A stretch of DNA of 64,000 nt from Tenodera sinensis (GCA_030765045.1 CM060965.1:154166374-154230373), one strand, 5' to 3'; shown: positions 1-11,821, counted from the first letter of the stretch. Translations and numbers: made by a program. Notes: generated from the sequence alone by a model not told the origin.

Positions 1-1119
1 AGCCACATTACTGAGAGTGAGTTTCCTGCCCATTTTGCAATCGATGCTTTGGGTGCTTTGAAGATAAATTTTGATACCCGCTTCTCGGACTTTGATGACA
101 TTGCGAATGAAATTAAGATTTTTCAAAATCCATTTGATACTGACATTGAAACCCTAGCCCCGGAACTTCAAATGGAAATTATTGATTTACAGTGCAGTGA
201 TATAATTAAGAACACATATCAAAACCCATCTTTGTTGGAATTTTATAAGTCTTCCACTGTTACAATTTGATAATTTGCATAAATTCGCTCGTGGGTTGTT
301 TTCTGTTTTTGGTGCGACTTACTTGTGTGAGAAAACATTCTCCAAAATGAAGTACACAAAGAATGGTTACAGATCTAAGTTAACCGATGAGCATCTTAAA
401 TCTCTCTTAATAATTGGTACAAGCAAAATAATTGGTCCACAACTGCAAAATATTGCCAGTGGTAAATCGCAGTAACAGTTACATGAATCTCATTAGTATT
501 TTTCAGAAGGGAATACCCCGCAAATTCATTCGCATTAATTTAGCTTTCCCGTCCCCGAGGGATTTTCAGGATAAATATGTGTGATATTTAGGATATATGT
601 ATGTACCTACATTCCAAACTTCGGTTTACATACATATACGATACTCATTACCCCAACGTAACTACCGAGGGTGAAACCGCGGGATGTTCACTAATGTTAA
701 CGAGATTCATTTCAATTATCTGTTAGTTATAATATATAAATTTAATTAACTGATTATTATACTTGTCATTAACCTTTACCTAGCAAGTAAATAAGGCAGA
801 CTAATACTAAGGTTTTTTTTTTCAATCTAACATATCACAGCAACAGAATTATTGTAACCAACTATTATAAATAAATATTACTGTACTATTATATGTGTGT
901 TAATATTTACGTTGATTTGTAATAATGTGCAACTGACTCAAATAATATTGTAAGACTTTATTTTGTAATTAATTGATACACTAAAATTAAATAAATAAAT
1001 TTGTGATTCATGACACAGTTAACTTAAAAAAACAACAACAAACCATAAGCAGTCGCGGGCCGGATTGAAGACACTGGCGGGCCGGATTTGGCCCGCGGGC
1101 CGTAGTTTGGAGACCCCGG
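1..1119 (+). mobile_element. hAT (Charlie-type) DNA transposon, right part
   Basis: The segment begins inside a degenerate hAT transposase frame and runs to a GC-rich terminus at 1070-1119 that ends AGTTTGGAGACCCCGG. That is the reverse complement of the CAGGGGTCTCCAAACT start typical of Charlie-like hAT elements, and the GGGCCGGATTTGGCCCGCGG block just inside it is also typical. The left end lies before the window, so the 8-bp target duplication (expected CTCTAGAT at 1120-1127) cannot be confirmed. The 476-1060 stretch is AT-rich untranslated transposon DNA. No host gene is visible. Confidence 0.75.
49..475 (+). pseudogene. hAT transposase C-terminal (dimerisation) region, frameshifted
   Basis: Two adjoining frames (49-270 and 275-475) make one hAT C-terminal domain of the GTF2IRD2/ZBED-like type. 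The first gives an FDTRFSDF...FQNPFD segment. The second gives FARGLFSVFGATYLCEKTFS followed by KMKYTKNGYRSKLTDEHLKS, the conserved hAT dimerisation signature. The switch between frames lies at about 250-256, where reading frame 2 already supplies a PLLQFDNLHKF continuation, so a single-base indel explains the break. The catalytic N-terminal part is outside the window. With the frameshift it cannot make an intact transposase. Family assignment rests on remembered hAT motifs. Confidence 0.75.
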
Positions 1120-1188
1120 CTCTAGATGATAAATATGGCTTTGATAGTGGTATGGAAACCGAATGCCCATTTAAAATACCCGTATGCT

Positions 1189-1990
1189 ATTTTTACTTTC
1201 TCTACTGGTAAGTAGAAGGAAGTATTGTATTTCACCCAAAAATTGGATGTAGAGATTTCACCGGCAATATATATTTTGGGACCCCCTGAATCCAAAAAAG
1301 CCATTTTCAGAAAAAGATCCATGTGTGTGTGTGTGTGTGTGTGTGTGTCTGTCTGTGTGTCTGTCCGTCGGTCTGTGGATAGCATACCTCAAAAATGAAA
1401 AGTTGTTTAAAAACCAAAGTTGGTATTTAAGTTTAATGATTTTCAAGGACGCGACACAAAGATTTTGAAGAAAATAGCCCCACCCTAAACTACCCTTTAC
1501 ATGGAAAATTTTGATTTTCTTGAAAATGGTCTAACAATTTTGGTTAAAATGTCACATGTTTGATTTACTTTTATGTCAAATGAAATATATATTTTGAACT
1601 TCCTGGATATAACCTGTGTAGTCCTGTTTACTCTGGATGCCTCTTAAATAACTCGTAAACCGTAAGAGATAGACAAAATCTTACTGTACAAAAATGTAGA
1701 TCTCGCTAAAACACAATTTATGTCTGAATAATATTTTTTGTAGAGTGAGCCATTTCGGAGATATTCCTTGATATTTGTCTGAGTTTTGGAACAGTTAAAC
1801 TTTCGTCAAATGGAAAATCGTGATTCATTTTTTATATCTTAGCTGTGCAAAGAGAACGGAGTTTCAAAGCTTTAAAACATTTGACTATCCCTCAAAGCCT
1901 ACTGTATTCCAATATTACCCTTATATCTACAAGGAAAGAAGCAACTAACACGAAGAACATATACTCGTAGGAATAAGATTTGAAAGAATT
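1189..1990 (+). repeat. HX repeat copy 1, left part (interrupted by LINE)
   Basis: HX is my name for a roughly 0.9-kb family with about 16 copies here. Its order is: a T-rich edge, ACTTTCTCTAC, a 5' block (AAGTATTGTATTCCACCC), a GT microsatellite (here 1322-1348), a CTGTGGACAGCATAACTC block, a long AT-rich core, then GTAGAGAAAGT, a short ATGTG/CACAT hairpin and a T-rich edge. This copy is complete but split by the LINE. Its last bases TTGAAAGAATT recur at 7978-7988, where the copy resumes. Confidence 0.85.
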
Positions 1991-2030
1991 ACCCCTCCGA
2001 AGGAGTGTCGCCTTCACGTGGCGGAGGGGC
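1991..2030 (+). promoter_or_regulatory. 5'-terminal hairpin of the LINE
   Basis: The LINE starts with an 8-bp perfect inverted pair, CCCCTCCG (1992-1999) with CGGAGGGG (2022-2029). A second inner stem, AAGG/CCTT, lies in the loop. Because it sits exactly at the RNA 5' end it may be an RNA structure (a cap-proximal fold or an HDV-like self-cleaving ribozyme), but I could not fit a convincing ribozyme core. Confidence 0.4.
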
Positions 2031-2648
2031 TGAGTACACGAACCAGACGGCCTACTAAGTGTCATTTTGACTACTGGTAGGCAAGAGGTGAGGGGAAGCA
2101 AAGAACAAACGGGTAGATGAGGCTCGTTAGTCTTGGTCGACGACTCATCTAGGAGAAGAGGACTCCGAAATCAAACTCCCCCAGGGGCTCCTACTACGGT
2201 AGGTACGGGTTTGGCGTACCCGGGGCCGCCATACTCTCGATTGGGTTCCACCAAGAGGTGAGAGGGCACGTGCCAAACGTCCAATCAACTTTGGTCCACT
2301 TTTGTGTTTGACCTCCCACCTCCCTGTACACAGTCTGATGGATAACCTACGCGCGGGTTGTAGGAGGATGGGGTGACCCAAGGGGTGACTGGGTAACCGC
2401 GTAAGTCCCAGTCCCTGGTTATCATGTAGGATCTATGTGCGTATCTGCTGATAAAGTTCAGTCCCGCGGAGGGGCCATTGCATGAGCTGATGCACTCCTG
2501 AAGGCGATTGGGTCCTCTGTCTGTACATTGGGAGGTGAGACCCTAGGGTGAGTAAGGTCCAGGCCATGACTCTCACCTAAGCCGCGGTGGCGCCCAGGAT
2601 GTGAGCATGCCATCGGAGACATTTGCAATGGTCGAGGATTAATGCGCA
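2031..2648 (+). other. LINE 5' untranslated region
   Basis: A GC-rich leader of about 620 bp lies between the terminal hairpin and the ORF1 ATG. No long sense frame is present; an antisense frame over 2145-2381 and another over 2458-2829 have no recognisable content. An internal promoter is expected for this LINE group but I see no clear motif. Confidence 0.5.
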
Positions 2649-4069
2649 ATGAGTACAAAAACTCAAAATAAAACAAAAAATTATAAACAGAGTGTAAAGG
2701 AAGTAGTCGAGTCTTGTGGTCCTCGCTACTTAGTAATTTCAAGATCTGAGGAAGGGAAAAAGTTTCTTTCGGTGAGCCCATTTGTAATACAGAAGGGCCT
2801 GGATACGATAGCTGGTCCAGTGAAGTCATGTACTAGATCCCGTAATGGCACGCTCCTGGTTGAAGCGCATTCAGCAGACCAGGCAGCTAAAATACAAAAA
2901 GCAAACCTGTTGGCCAGTTATCCAATACGTGTTGACCTTCATAAGACATTAAACTCGTCACGCGGTGTGGTAAATACCCGCGCGTTGGACGGACTTAGTG
3001 TTGAAGAGATTAAGGAAACCTAGAAGATCAAGGCGTTACCTGTGTGTATTGGCTTCATCGCAAAGAAAGCGGTGAATTGAAGCCTACTCGTACCCTGTTC
3101 CTGACCTTTGATCGGGTAGATCTCCCTCAAAGTGTTAAGGCAGGATATGAAGCAAAAGAAGTAAGGCCATATATCCCGAACCCGATTAGGTGCTTTAAGT
3201 GTAACCACTTTGAACACACAAGCGAACTGTGTAACAGAACAGCTTCCTGCGTCAACTGTGGAGGCGTCCTTCACGACGCTCCATGTTAATTGCCTCCCAG
3301 TTGTGTGAACTGCAGCGGCGAACAGGCAGCCAATTCGCGAGAATGCCTCCGGTTTATAGAGGAAAGGGCGATCCAGGAAATCCTAGTCAAAGAGAAGGTG
3401 TTCTTCTCAGAAGCTCGGAAACTCCTGCGTATCCGACAGTCCCCCTTCCAAAGTCCGGTACCTATAGCTCTGTTGCAGCTAGGCCGGCAGAGAAGCGGGA
3501 AATCGCTACACAAACCAGCGATCAAACCTAGGCCACCATTTCACAAAAAATTCTCGTAGCCTTCAACATCTACAGGTAAGTATACGTCTCCTATCAAGTC
3601 CGTAATGGAAAAGAACATATCTACAAGGTCACCATCTAAATTGCCAGTCTACAACAATGGCAAGAATGAGCCAGTTATTTATGTTGCGTCACCGAAGAAA
3701 TTCAAGAAACAATATGTTAAATCCGACTTCCTCAAAGAACAAAACGTGTCTGTTCCCATTAAACCAAAGGGAAAGAAGAGCCAGCGTTCATACCCTCGAA
3801 GATCTTCTCCTGAGAATTCCTCTGGGATGGACACAGAGCAGCAGCTTTCATCTCCGCCGGTATCCACGAGCAATCGGTTCGAGGCTCTCAAACCGAAGTT
3901 TGCTATGGGGAGACGCACCTCCTCGGTAGAGGAGATGCAAGAAGATCCTGCCTATGCTGGGAGAAACCCAGTGAAAAAGAGGCAGGATAAATGTGAAGAG
4001 TGTAAGCCCGTAAGCCCAAAAGATCACAAAAGGGCTAAATTGAACCGACCACCACCTACTACAAGGTAA
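2649..4069 (+). pseudogene. LINE ORF1 (gag-like RNA-binding protein), broken
   Basis: This would be the LINE nucleic-acid chaperone that coats element RNA. The first 125 codons (2649-3023) give PRYLVISRSEEGKKFLSVSP and NGTLLVEAHSADQAAKIQKA, matching the N-terminal part of I-group ORF1 proteins. After a stop the homology resumes at 3044. Around 3189-3287 it gives zinc knuckles CFKCNHFEHTSELC (C-x2-C-x4-H-x4-C) and CVNCGGVLHDAPC. A third knuckle near 3303 (CVNCSGEQAANSREC) has lost its histidine. The Ser/Lys/Pro-rich C-terminal part is open from 3605 to the stop at 4069. The ATG at 2649 is chosen because homology begins right after it. At least two frameshifts and one in-frame stop break the frame. 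Confidence 0.8.
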
Positions 4070-4074
4070 TGCAC

Positions 4075-7000
4075 AGTTATCTTGCAATATTTATCCCACA
4101 CAGATATCTATCCTACATTGGAACATACGTGACATTCGAACTCAAAGGCCAGAACTTGAGCTTTTGCTCAAAGAAAACGAACCTCTGGTCACATGTTTGC
4201 AAGAGACTAAGCTGCGTCTTCAAGACGTTTTCCATCTAAGGCGATACACTCCAGTACGGTGTGATGCTACACCAGAAGAGGGTGTTCCGACACATGGCGG
4301 CGCTATGATACTTGTGAGATGTGACATATATATGCAAACTGTACCAATACAGTCTGATATCCAATCAGTTGCAATAAGGTTCCTACTGCCAGACATCCAT
4401 TTCACCATTTGTAATCTATATTTGTCTCCGTCCCATGACTTCTCGCACATTGATTTAGACGATCTAGTTTCCCAGTTGCCAACACCGTTTCTGTTGGAGG
4501 GAGACTTCAATGCGCACTACCCACTTTGGTGTTCAAGTCGCGCTTGTGCGAGAGGTACGCTCATTGCCGATTTCTTGGACAGTTACAACCTAGCTCTCCT
4601 CAACACTGGAGAGCCTACATTCATTTCTGACTCTTATATAGTTTCTCACACCTTGATCTTGCAGTTTGTTCACCTCAGTTGGCATTCTCCTTACAATGGA
4701 ATGTCATCTCTGATTTACACTCTAGTGACCACTTCCCATGTCTTATTAGTCTCTTAACGCAACATACATGTTCAACACGTATGCCCAGATGGCGTTTGGA
4801 CAATGCCAACTGGAACCTTTACACCCAGTTGGCTGTCTTTACGTACAACGAGCACGACTCGGTGAATGATTTGGCGCAGCATCTCACGGAGACGATTCTC
4901 TCTGCTGCTGAACAAATAATTCCGCGGTTGACTTCACACCCCCGTCCAGTTCCCATCCCCTGGTGGACGGAAGAATATCGGAGTGCCATTCGTGCTCGAA
5001 GGCGTGCTCTTAGGATTTTCTAACGTCACCCTACTTTGGAAAACCTAATCGAATACAAGAAAATGCGCGCCAGGTCCAGACAAGTCAATAAGGATAGCAA
5101 AAAGTCATCTTGGAGCAAATTTGTAGCTTCATTTAACCGACACACACCTTCCTCGGTTGTGTGGGATAGATTAAGGCGTGTTGCTGGTCGGTCGACCCAC
5201 ATACCAAAAGCGGGTCTGAGAACAGCCACAGGAGCTGTTGTTGATTCATTCGCAGTGGCGAATACGTTTGGCAGTGCTTTCGCTCAAGTGTGTAGCTCGG
5301 AAAACTACTCCCCTGAGTTCCTTCCAATTAAAACTCAGGTGGAATCTCAAGGCTTCTCGTTTCGTTCTAGAAACGTAGAAGTTACAATCGCCTTTTCACA
5401 ATGGCGGAGCTAGAACATTCCCTGAAATCTTCGCGATTATCAGCACTAGGACCGGACGGTATTCATGTACAAATGTTACAACAGCTCTCTCCAGAAGGTA
5501 AGGCATTCCTGCTCGAGGTCTATAATCGTGTTTAGGTTGACAGTATACTCCCAGAGCATTGGCGGGAGGCCACCGTTATTCCCATCTTAAAGGCTGGAAA
5601 GGACCGTCATCTTCCCTCCAGCTATCGTCCTATTTCCCTCACCAGTTGCGTTTGCAAGGTGATGGAACGCATGATGAATGGACGATTGGTATGGTGGTTA
5701 GAAAGTCGTAACCTACTGACTAACATCCAGTGTGGTTTTCGACGATGCCGTTCAACTGTTGACCATCTTATGTCAATATCGACACAGATAATGGACGGCT
5801 TTATGAAGAACTGTCAAACCGTTGGCATATTTTTAGATCTTGAGAAGGCTTATGATACGTGCTGGTGAGCAGGGATTTTATGTTCCCTGTATACCTGGAA
5901 CATACGTGGACGCCTACCACTTTTCATTCAGGAGTTTATGAAGGACCGCTTTTTCCGAGTAAGGGTCGGCTCGGTTTTTTCTAATTCTTTTGTTCAGGAG
6001 GAGGGAGTAGCTCAGAGTTCGTAGCTAAATGTCACGCTCTTTGCTATAGCAATTAACTCCAGCTGGAAATGTGTTCCACCTGGAGTTTCCTCATCCCTAT
6101 TTGTAGACGACTTCGCTGTCTATTGCACTTCTCAGCGCACGGCGTTCTTACAACGGCGCCTTCAGCAATGTTTGGACAGCCTTAGAGAATGGAGCGTGAA
6201 AAACGGCCTCCGTTTCTGATCTGAGAAGTCAATCTGCGTTAATTTCTGGCGTCGTAGGAGACGATTACCACCTTCGCTTCGTTTCGGTCCAGATTTACTT
6301 CCCTTCGCAGAAGAGACGCGCTTCCTGGGTTTGATCTTGGACAGGAAGCTTAGTTGGTCGACGCATATTGCACAGCTAAGAGCACGATGTGGCCGTTCCC
6401 TAAATATCATGCGAGTACTGAATGGCAAATCGTGGGGAGCGGATCGGACAATTTTGTTGCGAATATATCGCGCATTGGTCCGATTCAAGCTAGACTATGG
6501 GTGTATTGTTTATTCATCAGCACGACCAACTGTGCTGAGAAGATTAGACATGGTCCATAATAGGGGCATCCGCATTGCAACAGGAGCTTTCCCAAAAAGC
6601 CCAGTGGTGAGCCTTTACGCCGAGTCCGCAGAACCTCCTCTGCAATACCTTCGTGAGATATGGTTGTGCGCTTAGATTTATGCCTAAGCACCCAACGTTC
6701 ACTTCTTTTTTCACCACCACGCTAAGAGAACGATATAGGAATAGCACCCTTAGTCCTAAGCCTGCGGGGTTCCGTTTCCAAGACTTTCTAATGAAGCTTG
6801 GAGTGAAACTGCCTATGATGTTCGCCAAGGGCGACAGGCTTTACCCCCCTTGGCTATCTGGCACGCCCCATGTAGATCTTGGGACGACCGTACACCAGAA
6901 GTCCACGATGCCTATTTCAAGTATCCGCACGTGTTTCTTAGAATTTTTGTCAAGCTACACTGACCGTCGATATATTTACACCGATGGGTCAAAGAGCACC

Positions 7001-7763
7001 AACGGTGTTGGGTGTGCTTATGTTTATGGAACCGAACCATATACATTCGGTTTTCCAAATAGTACTTCCATTTTTACTGCAGAGCTTTATGCAATTTATC
7101 GAGCCGTTTTGTATGTTCGCCGTCGTAAATTAGGTGACTGCCTGATTTTGAGCGATTCCCTTAGTGCACTGCAGAGCCTTTATCAGTTGTACAACCGCCA
7201 CCCTATTGTACAACGTATCCAGGATGCCCTCCATGTTTTACACGCTTCTGGCATGGTGTGTGCATGAATTCCTAGTCACGTAGGTTTGCTGGGGAATGAA
7301 ATGGCAGATTTAGCAGCAAAGACGGCAACTACAGAACCCAGTATCACGTGTTACTTCGGAAGACTTTAGGCTTGAAGTGCGGAGAGCGGTGCTGTCGTCC
7401 TGCTACGACGAGTGGTCAGCTCTCCGCGGTAATAAGCTTAGAGAAGTGAAAGAACTTCCGATAAACTGGGTAACTTCCTGTCGCACATCTCGTCGCGAGG
7501 AGGTTAGTTTGGCTCGATTAAGAATAGGGCACTGCAATTTTTCGCATGGTTACCTATTTAAAAGGGATCCTGCGCCTCTATGTCCGCTGTGTGACAACCT
7601 TTTTTCAGTTCGCCTCGTGCTGCTGGAGTGTTGCTCTCTAGCGCACCTTCGAGATTCTCTGCAGCTGCCTGTCAGACTTACAGAAGTCCTAGCGGACGAC
7701 AAAACAGCGGTCGATAGAGTTTTTAATTTTTTAGCGGAGTGTAATATCAATTTGAGGATTTAA
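4075..7763 (+). pseudogene. LINE ORF2 (endonuclease, reverse transcriptase, RNase H), broken
   Basis: The replication protein of the LINE can be read in pieces across all three frames. Endonuclease: ILHWNIRDIRT near 4110, QETKL, GDFNAH near 4500 and, after a frameshift, SSDHFP near 4725. Reverse transcriptase: SALGPDGI near 5440, SYRPISLTSC, then LDLEKAYDT near 5840 and LFVDDFAVY near 6100, which is the catalytic box with FVDD in place of the usual YADD. RNase H: YTDGSKSTNGVG near 6975, AELYAIYR, LSDSLSALQSL and NEMADLAAK, so the four acidic residues are all still visible although a stop separates the last. A C-terminal zinc motif CPLCDN...LLEC ends the protein, with the usual histidine region changed. 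Stops at about 5535, 5866 and 6020 and several frameshifts make it non-functional. There is no clear ATG start. Confidence 0.85.
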
Positions 7764-7977
7764 AATATAAATTATCTGTTTATGCTTTTGGACATATTTA
7801 TCACCTTGTTTCATATGTGGCTATTGCCACTGCTTTTTACCTTTGTATAGTTTTATTGTTGCTAGTATTTTTATTTTTTTTTAGTGAAATTTATAGCTGG
7901 CTATTTTCATGAATCTTTTAAGGGCGTTGATGACCTAGAAGTTGAGCGCTCTTAAACCAAACCAAACTAAACCAAAC
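7764..7977 (+). other. LINE 3' UTR with terminal hairpin and CCAAA tail
   Basis: The UTR ends in a strong hairpin: TTTAAGGGCG (7917-7926) pairs with CGCTCTTAAA (7947-7956) over 10 bp with one G-T pair, enclosing the loop TTGATGACCTAGAAGTTGAG. A short tail of CCAAA/CTAAA units follows up to the target duplication. Such 3' hairpins are the usual recognition site for the element's own reverse transcriptase. The same loop occurs in two micro-insertions in this window. Confidence 0.75.
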
Positions 7978-8039
7978 TTGAAAGAATTGTTAGTACAAGA
8001 GTAGGGAAAGTCATGTGAGTTCAACACATCATATTTTTT
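7978..8039 (+). repeat. HX repeat copy 1, right part
   Basis: This is the resumed 3' end of the HX copy after the LINE: target duplication, then GTTAGTACAAGAGTAGGGAA, then the ATGTG/CACAT hairpin (loop AGTTCAA) and the T-rich edge. Confidence 0.85.
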
Positions 8040-11000
8040 CCCCAAAAGTATGCATACTGTTGTGTACCAAAGTGAACATGTGATATACTTACTATTAACT
8101 TTAAACAATTACCGAACCAATGTTTACCAATGAAGAAAGCACCAGCTTCTCAAAAAGTATAATGTTTATAATGAGAAATAAATAGAACAAGTACCCGTTT
8201 CTTTTGCAGCCGTTTTTCTTCTATCTAGGGTTTTAAAACAACCGTAGGCTACCAGAAGTAGGTTTCAAACCTTTATACAACTCTCGTGAAATGAGGCGAT
8301 CACAAGTTACCTGCCACATGCACAGAGCGTGACGTCATTGTCCCAGTACAGTGACAGACAAAGCACACTATCTACAGTGCATAGTGTCGCTCGTATATCT
8401 TCACACGTGAAATTCCTCCATCACAAAAATGGAAATAATCACGTTTTGCTGGACTTGTACAAGAATTTGGGTGTGAATATTTTACTGCAAATGGTGACAG
8501 CATTGAATGTAAGTTATGTAACAACGTTATCTACAACGTTGGTGCACCGATGTACCTGGCCCCATCTGTGTTGTGATCATGAGACAGACTGTCCCCCTCC
8601 CACTTGTTATAGCCCAAACTCCGCAACTTTTCGTTCTCTGTATGAAGATTCGTTCCCTAGTCACAAGTTAGTGTAGACTACGTTAGTTTTCCAAGTAGAA
8701 TTGGAACCTACCCGCATCACCCGTGCGTTAGGTGTGCTGCATAGCTATTAGGTGTTGCCTCATTGCGATCGCGTTGACCATGTTTTACAGGATTGCTCTA
8801 GAAACCGGAAGCGTTGAACTTTGAACCTTCTCAAAACTGAGAGAGGGTATATAAAGGCCCGCTTAACCTACGCAACATTAGTGTCTTCAAAACCATTTGG
8901 AAGCTCCTCTAAGTATGCTACAGTTCAGATCGAAGACAGTGCTAGTGATCTCGAGTAATCTTATTTTCAATCGAAAAGTACAATATTTATTTTGATCAAA
9001 GTTTATGTTTGAATTTTTCATCAGTTTTCTTAATTCGTTGTATTTTGTATTATGTTTCTTTTCCTACTAGTGCTACCAATATTACCGGCAATTCTATCAT
9101 TAACTACATTGTTTAGCATGGGTCGGTAGTTTTGGTAGAGCTCAGCTCAATTTCTATCGTATCTAACGCAATGAAGTTCTTAAAATTATATTCGATCAGT
9201 TAAAATTCAGTATAATCAGAAATACAGAACAATATATTGAGGGTATACTTTTAACACTGTCGTGAATTGTTAAAAAGACTGACTTCTGCCATCAACTTTC
9301 TAAAAAGTTTAGTTTAAAAAAAAACATCTAAAATGTTCATTTAAATTTAATTGAGGTCAAAGACCAGATTATTACACATTATCACCAATTCAATTTGTGA
9401 TGGACCACTCACTTATTTTTATGGACTGTTAGAAAATACGTAGGACAGTATTATTCACAATTAATTCAGCAAACATTTGGAAGACCCGAAGCTTATTTAA
9501 TAAAGATACAAAGCACAGTTTTGTGGAAACAATATTTTTAGATTTAAATAGCTAATACTAGTATTTCCTATATATTTGAAAGATTTATATGCCACTATAC
9601 TTTATAGGGCACTAGTTTTTCAGAACTCATTTCCTTGTATAAAGTAAGTTTCTACTTTTGACAGACGTGCAGACGGCCATTGTTTTCCATTACAAAATAA
9701 AAATATTTTGTTTGTTAGGTGTATATACCTTCGTATGAGATAGTTAAATAAGAACTCCCTGGCAAAAGGAAAATAAAGGAAAGAATTAAACGAAAGCTTT
9801 GTAGCACACTAAATAAAGAAAAATGTGTATTTTTTGAACGAACAAAGAGATACAGAGAGATTACTACTTTGCCATCAAAGTTCTAGCAATAAAAATATTG
9901 CACACACTTTTCCGTACTCAAAACTATAAAAGCATACTACACAGCTGATACAAAACCTCCAGACCACTAGGCTCTTTTTATGTCTTGTTTATATTGGTAA
10001 TTTCGTATTGTGTTGTGTTTTAAGTATGGCTCAACGTAAAGCTTAAGAAACACACTTTTGTATTACTTCGCGCAAAATGCGCCCATCATACATGCGATAA
10101 CTCTTGCGTTTCAGTAAACTAATTGGTCTTCATTTCGAAATATCAGCAAAAATCTAGCATATTGCAGCAAAATCGTCAAACGTATTATAAAGAGAATGCG
10201 AGATTTATTTTGTACTCTTTGATAGAGTGCTGCGGTCAGGAGTCAATGAGAGCATTCACTGCGGCAACGTGCTTAGGATTGCCTCTCTTCTTTGTTTACA
10301 TCAACTTGTTTCTTATTTCGGGAAGATTATGGAATAAAAGAGAAAAGAGGACCAAAAACTGTTACACAACCGAATGTTGCTTGCTTTAACATAAGAGTCA
10401 AACTGTTGATTTTTAAAGAGTTTTTATATTTTATTCATTTTTATATTTTACTTTTCCATGCTCTGAGAGAAGTTTTATGCCAATAACAGGGAATCTTGCT
10501 GAGGGAAATTAATAACTGTTGTATTCTGCTACAGTGTATAGTCTTTGTAGTGAGTTTTGCTTGTCTGCCTGTTCTTTATTAAGAATGTCATTATTAAAAC
10601 ACTGTCAAAGGAGGTAGATCGGTCCTTTCATCTCGACAAGTATGGAGCAATAAGGACCGTTATGGACTCAAAGTGAAAAGGAACCGCGTAGGTCGAGGGT
10701 ATTCAAGAACGCAGCGAGTTTCAGTTTTGTTATTAATGAAACATCGGGGAGTTCCTTTGTGACACGTTACAATAGTGTCCCACGTGCTATTGCCTGGCAA
10801 ACAAGCCACACTCGGAAAGGAGGTTTATAAACTTGTACGCGCTTTATGTTCCTACTAAAGATTGGAATTCCATTGTATTATTCAGGGTCGTTCTCTGCAA
10901 CACTTATGTTTAATTCTGCTGTACGGCCTAAAACTTCCATTCATTTTTACTGCATCCTTAATGAATAACATGTTAAAAATAAAACCAACAGAACTTCAGA

Positions 11001-11157
11001 GTAAAATTAATTGGAAGGAACGTCCATTGCGGATATTCCTATTACGGATAACGAAGTGAAATTAACACTGCAGTACTTTAGTCTGCTAAAGGATGACACT
11101 AATGATAGTGATAACCTCTGATTACTTCCTCTGCTACGTATAGTGTATTCGATTCAA
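8040..11157. other. Unassigned AT-rich stretch
   Basis: No convincing gene is present. Open frames at 8329-8676 and 10123-10389 match nothing I know and have no splice or Kozak context that stands out. A promoter-like block at about 8780-8960 is listed separately. The 10060-10345 part resembles the insert at 45290-45560, which suggests an old dispersed repeat. Confidence 0.5.
8848..8856 (+). promoter_or_regulatory. Candidate TATA box in a promoter-like block
   Basis: TATATAAAG stands in a locally GC-richer block, preceded by a GAGA-like run and by GAA/TTC alternations (TAGAAACC, GAACTTTGAACCTTC) that resemble loose heat-shock elements. A start near 8878 would fit the spacing. No recognisable coding exon follows within 2 kb, so it may belong to a decayed LTR or gene. 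Confidence 0.3.
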
Positions 11158-11635
11158 TTTTCGTTTTTGAGTTATGCATAGTAGGTTAAAAATCAAAGTT
11201 GATATTTAAGTTTAATGTCTTTCAAGAATACGATACGAAGATTTTCAAGAAAATAGCCCCACCCTAAGCTACCCTTTACATGGAAAATTTTTATTTTCTT
11301 AAAAATGGCTGTAACGATTTTGATTAAAATGTCATAAGTTTTAAGATATTTTTGTGACAAATGAAATGTATATCTTGAATAATTCAAGATTAAGACAATT
11401 ATTTTCTGGCTATAGTCCCTTTAGTAGTATTTACTCTGGACGACTTTTGCGTAACTCGTAAACCGTTAGAGATAGACAAAATCATACTATACAAAAATGT
11501 AGATCTTGCTGAAATACACAATTTATGTACCAATAAATATTTTTGTAGAGTGAACCATTTCGGAGATATTCCTTGTTATTTGTGTCAGTTTCAGAAAACT
11601 TAAAGCTTTCGTGAAATGGAACATCATTGTTCATT
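11158..11635 (+). repeat. HX copy 2, partial, with inverted start
   Basis: The core and most of the right half are present (GGTTAAAAATCAAAG through the CCATTTCGGAGATATTCC block). The first 24 bp are inverted: TTTCGTTTTTGAGTTATGC is the reverse complement of the GCATAACTCAAAAACGAAA block. The right end runs straight into copy 3 at a shared CATTTTT, without its own 3' end. Confidence 0.8.
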
Positions 11636-11773
11636 TTTACTTTCTCTATTGTAAGTAGAGGAACTATTGTATTCCACCCAAAAATTCGATCTCGAGATTT
11701 CACCGGAAATATGTTTTGAGGCCCCCTGAATCCAAAAAAACAGCATTTTTGGAAAAACGTCCACGCGCGCGTG

Positions 11774-11821
<48 letters not shown>

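Larger units (their letters stand above)
1991..7977 (+). mobile_element. I-group non-LTR retrotransposon (LINE), full-length but inactivated
   Basis: The element is 5,987 bp, flanked by a perfect 11-bp target duplication TTGAAAGAATT (1980-1990 and 7978-7988), and inserted into HX copy 1. The uninterrupted sequence at the same point in other HX copies serves as an empty site. It has a 5' UTR with a terminal hairpin, an ORF1 with zinc knuckles, an ORF2 ordered endonuclease, reverse transcriptase and RNase H, and a 3' UTR ending in a hairpin plus a CCAAA-type tail. An RNase H domain after RT puts it in the I supergroup (I, Nimb, LOA, Outcast-like). I cannot name the family. Many stops and frameshifts show it is dead, though the 5' end is intact. 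Confidence 0.9.

Noticed and set aside
1991..2110. HDV-like ribozyme at the LINE 5' end
   Set aside because: The first stem fits in length and spacing, but I could not place the second stem and the catalytic-cytosine region convincingly. Kept only as a hairpin.
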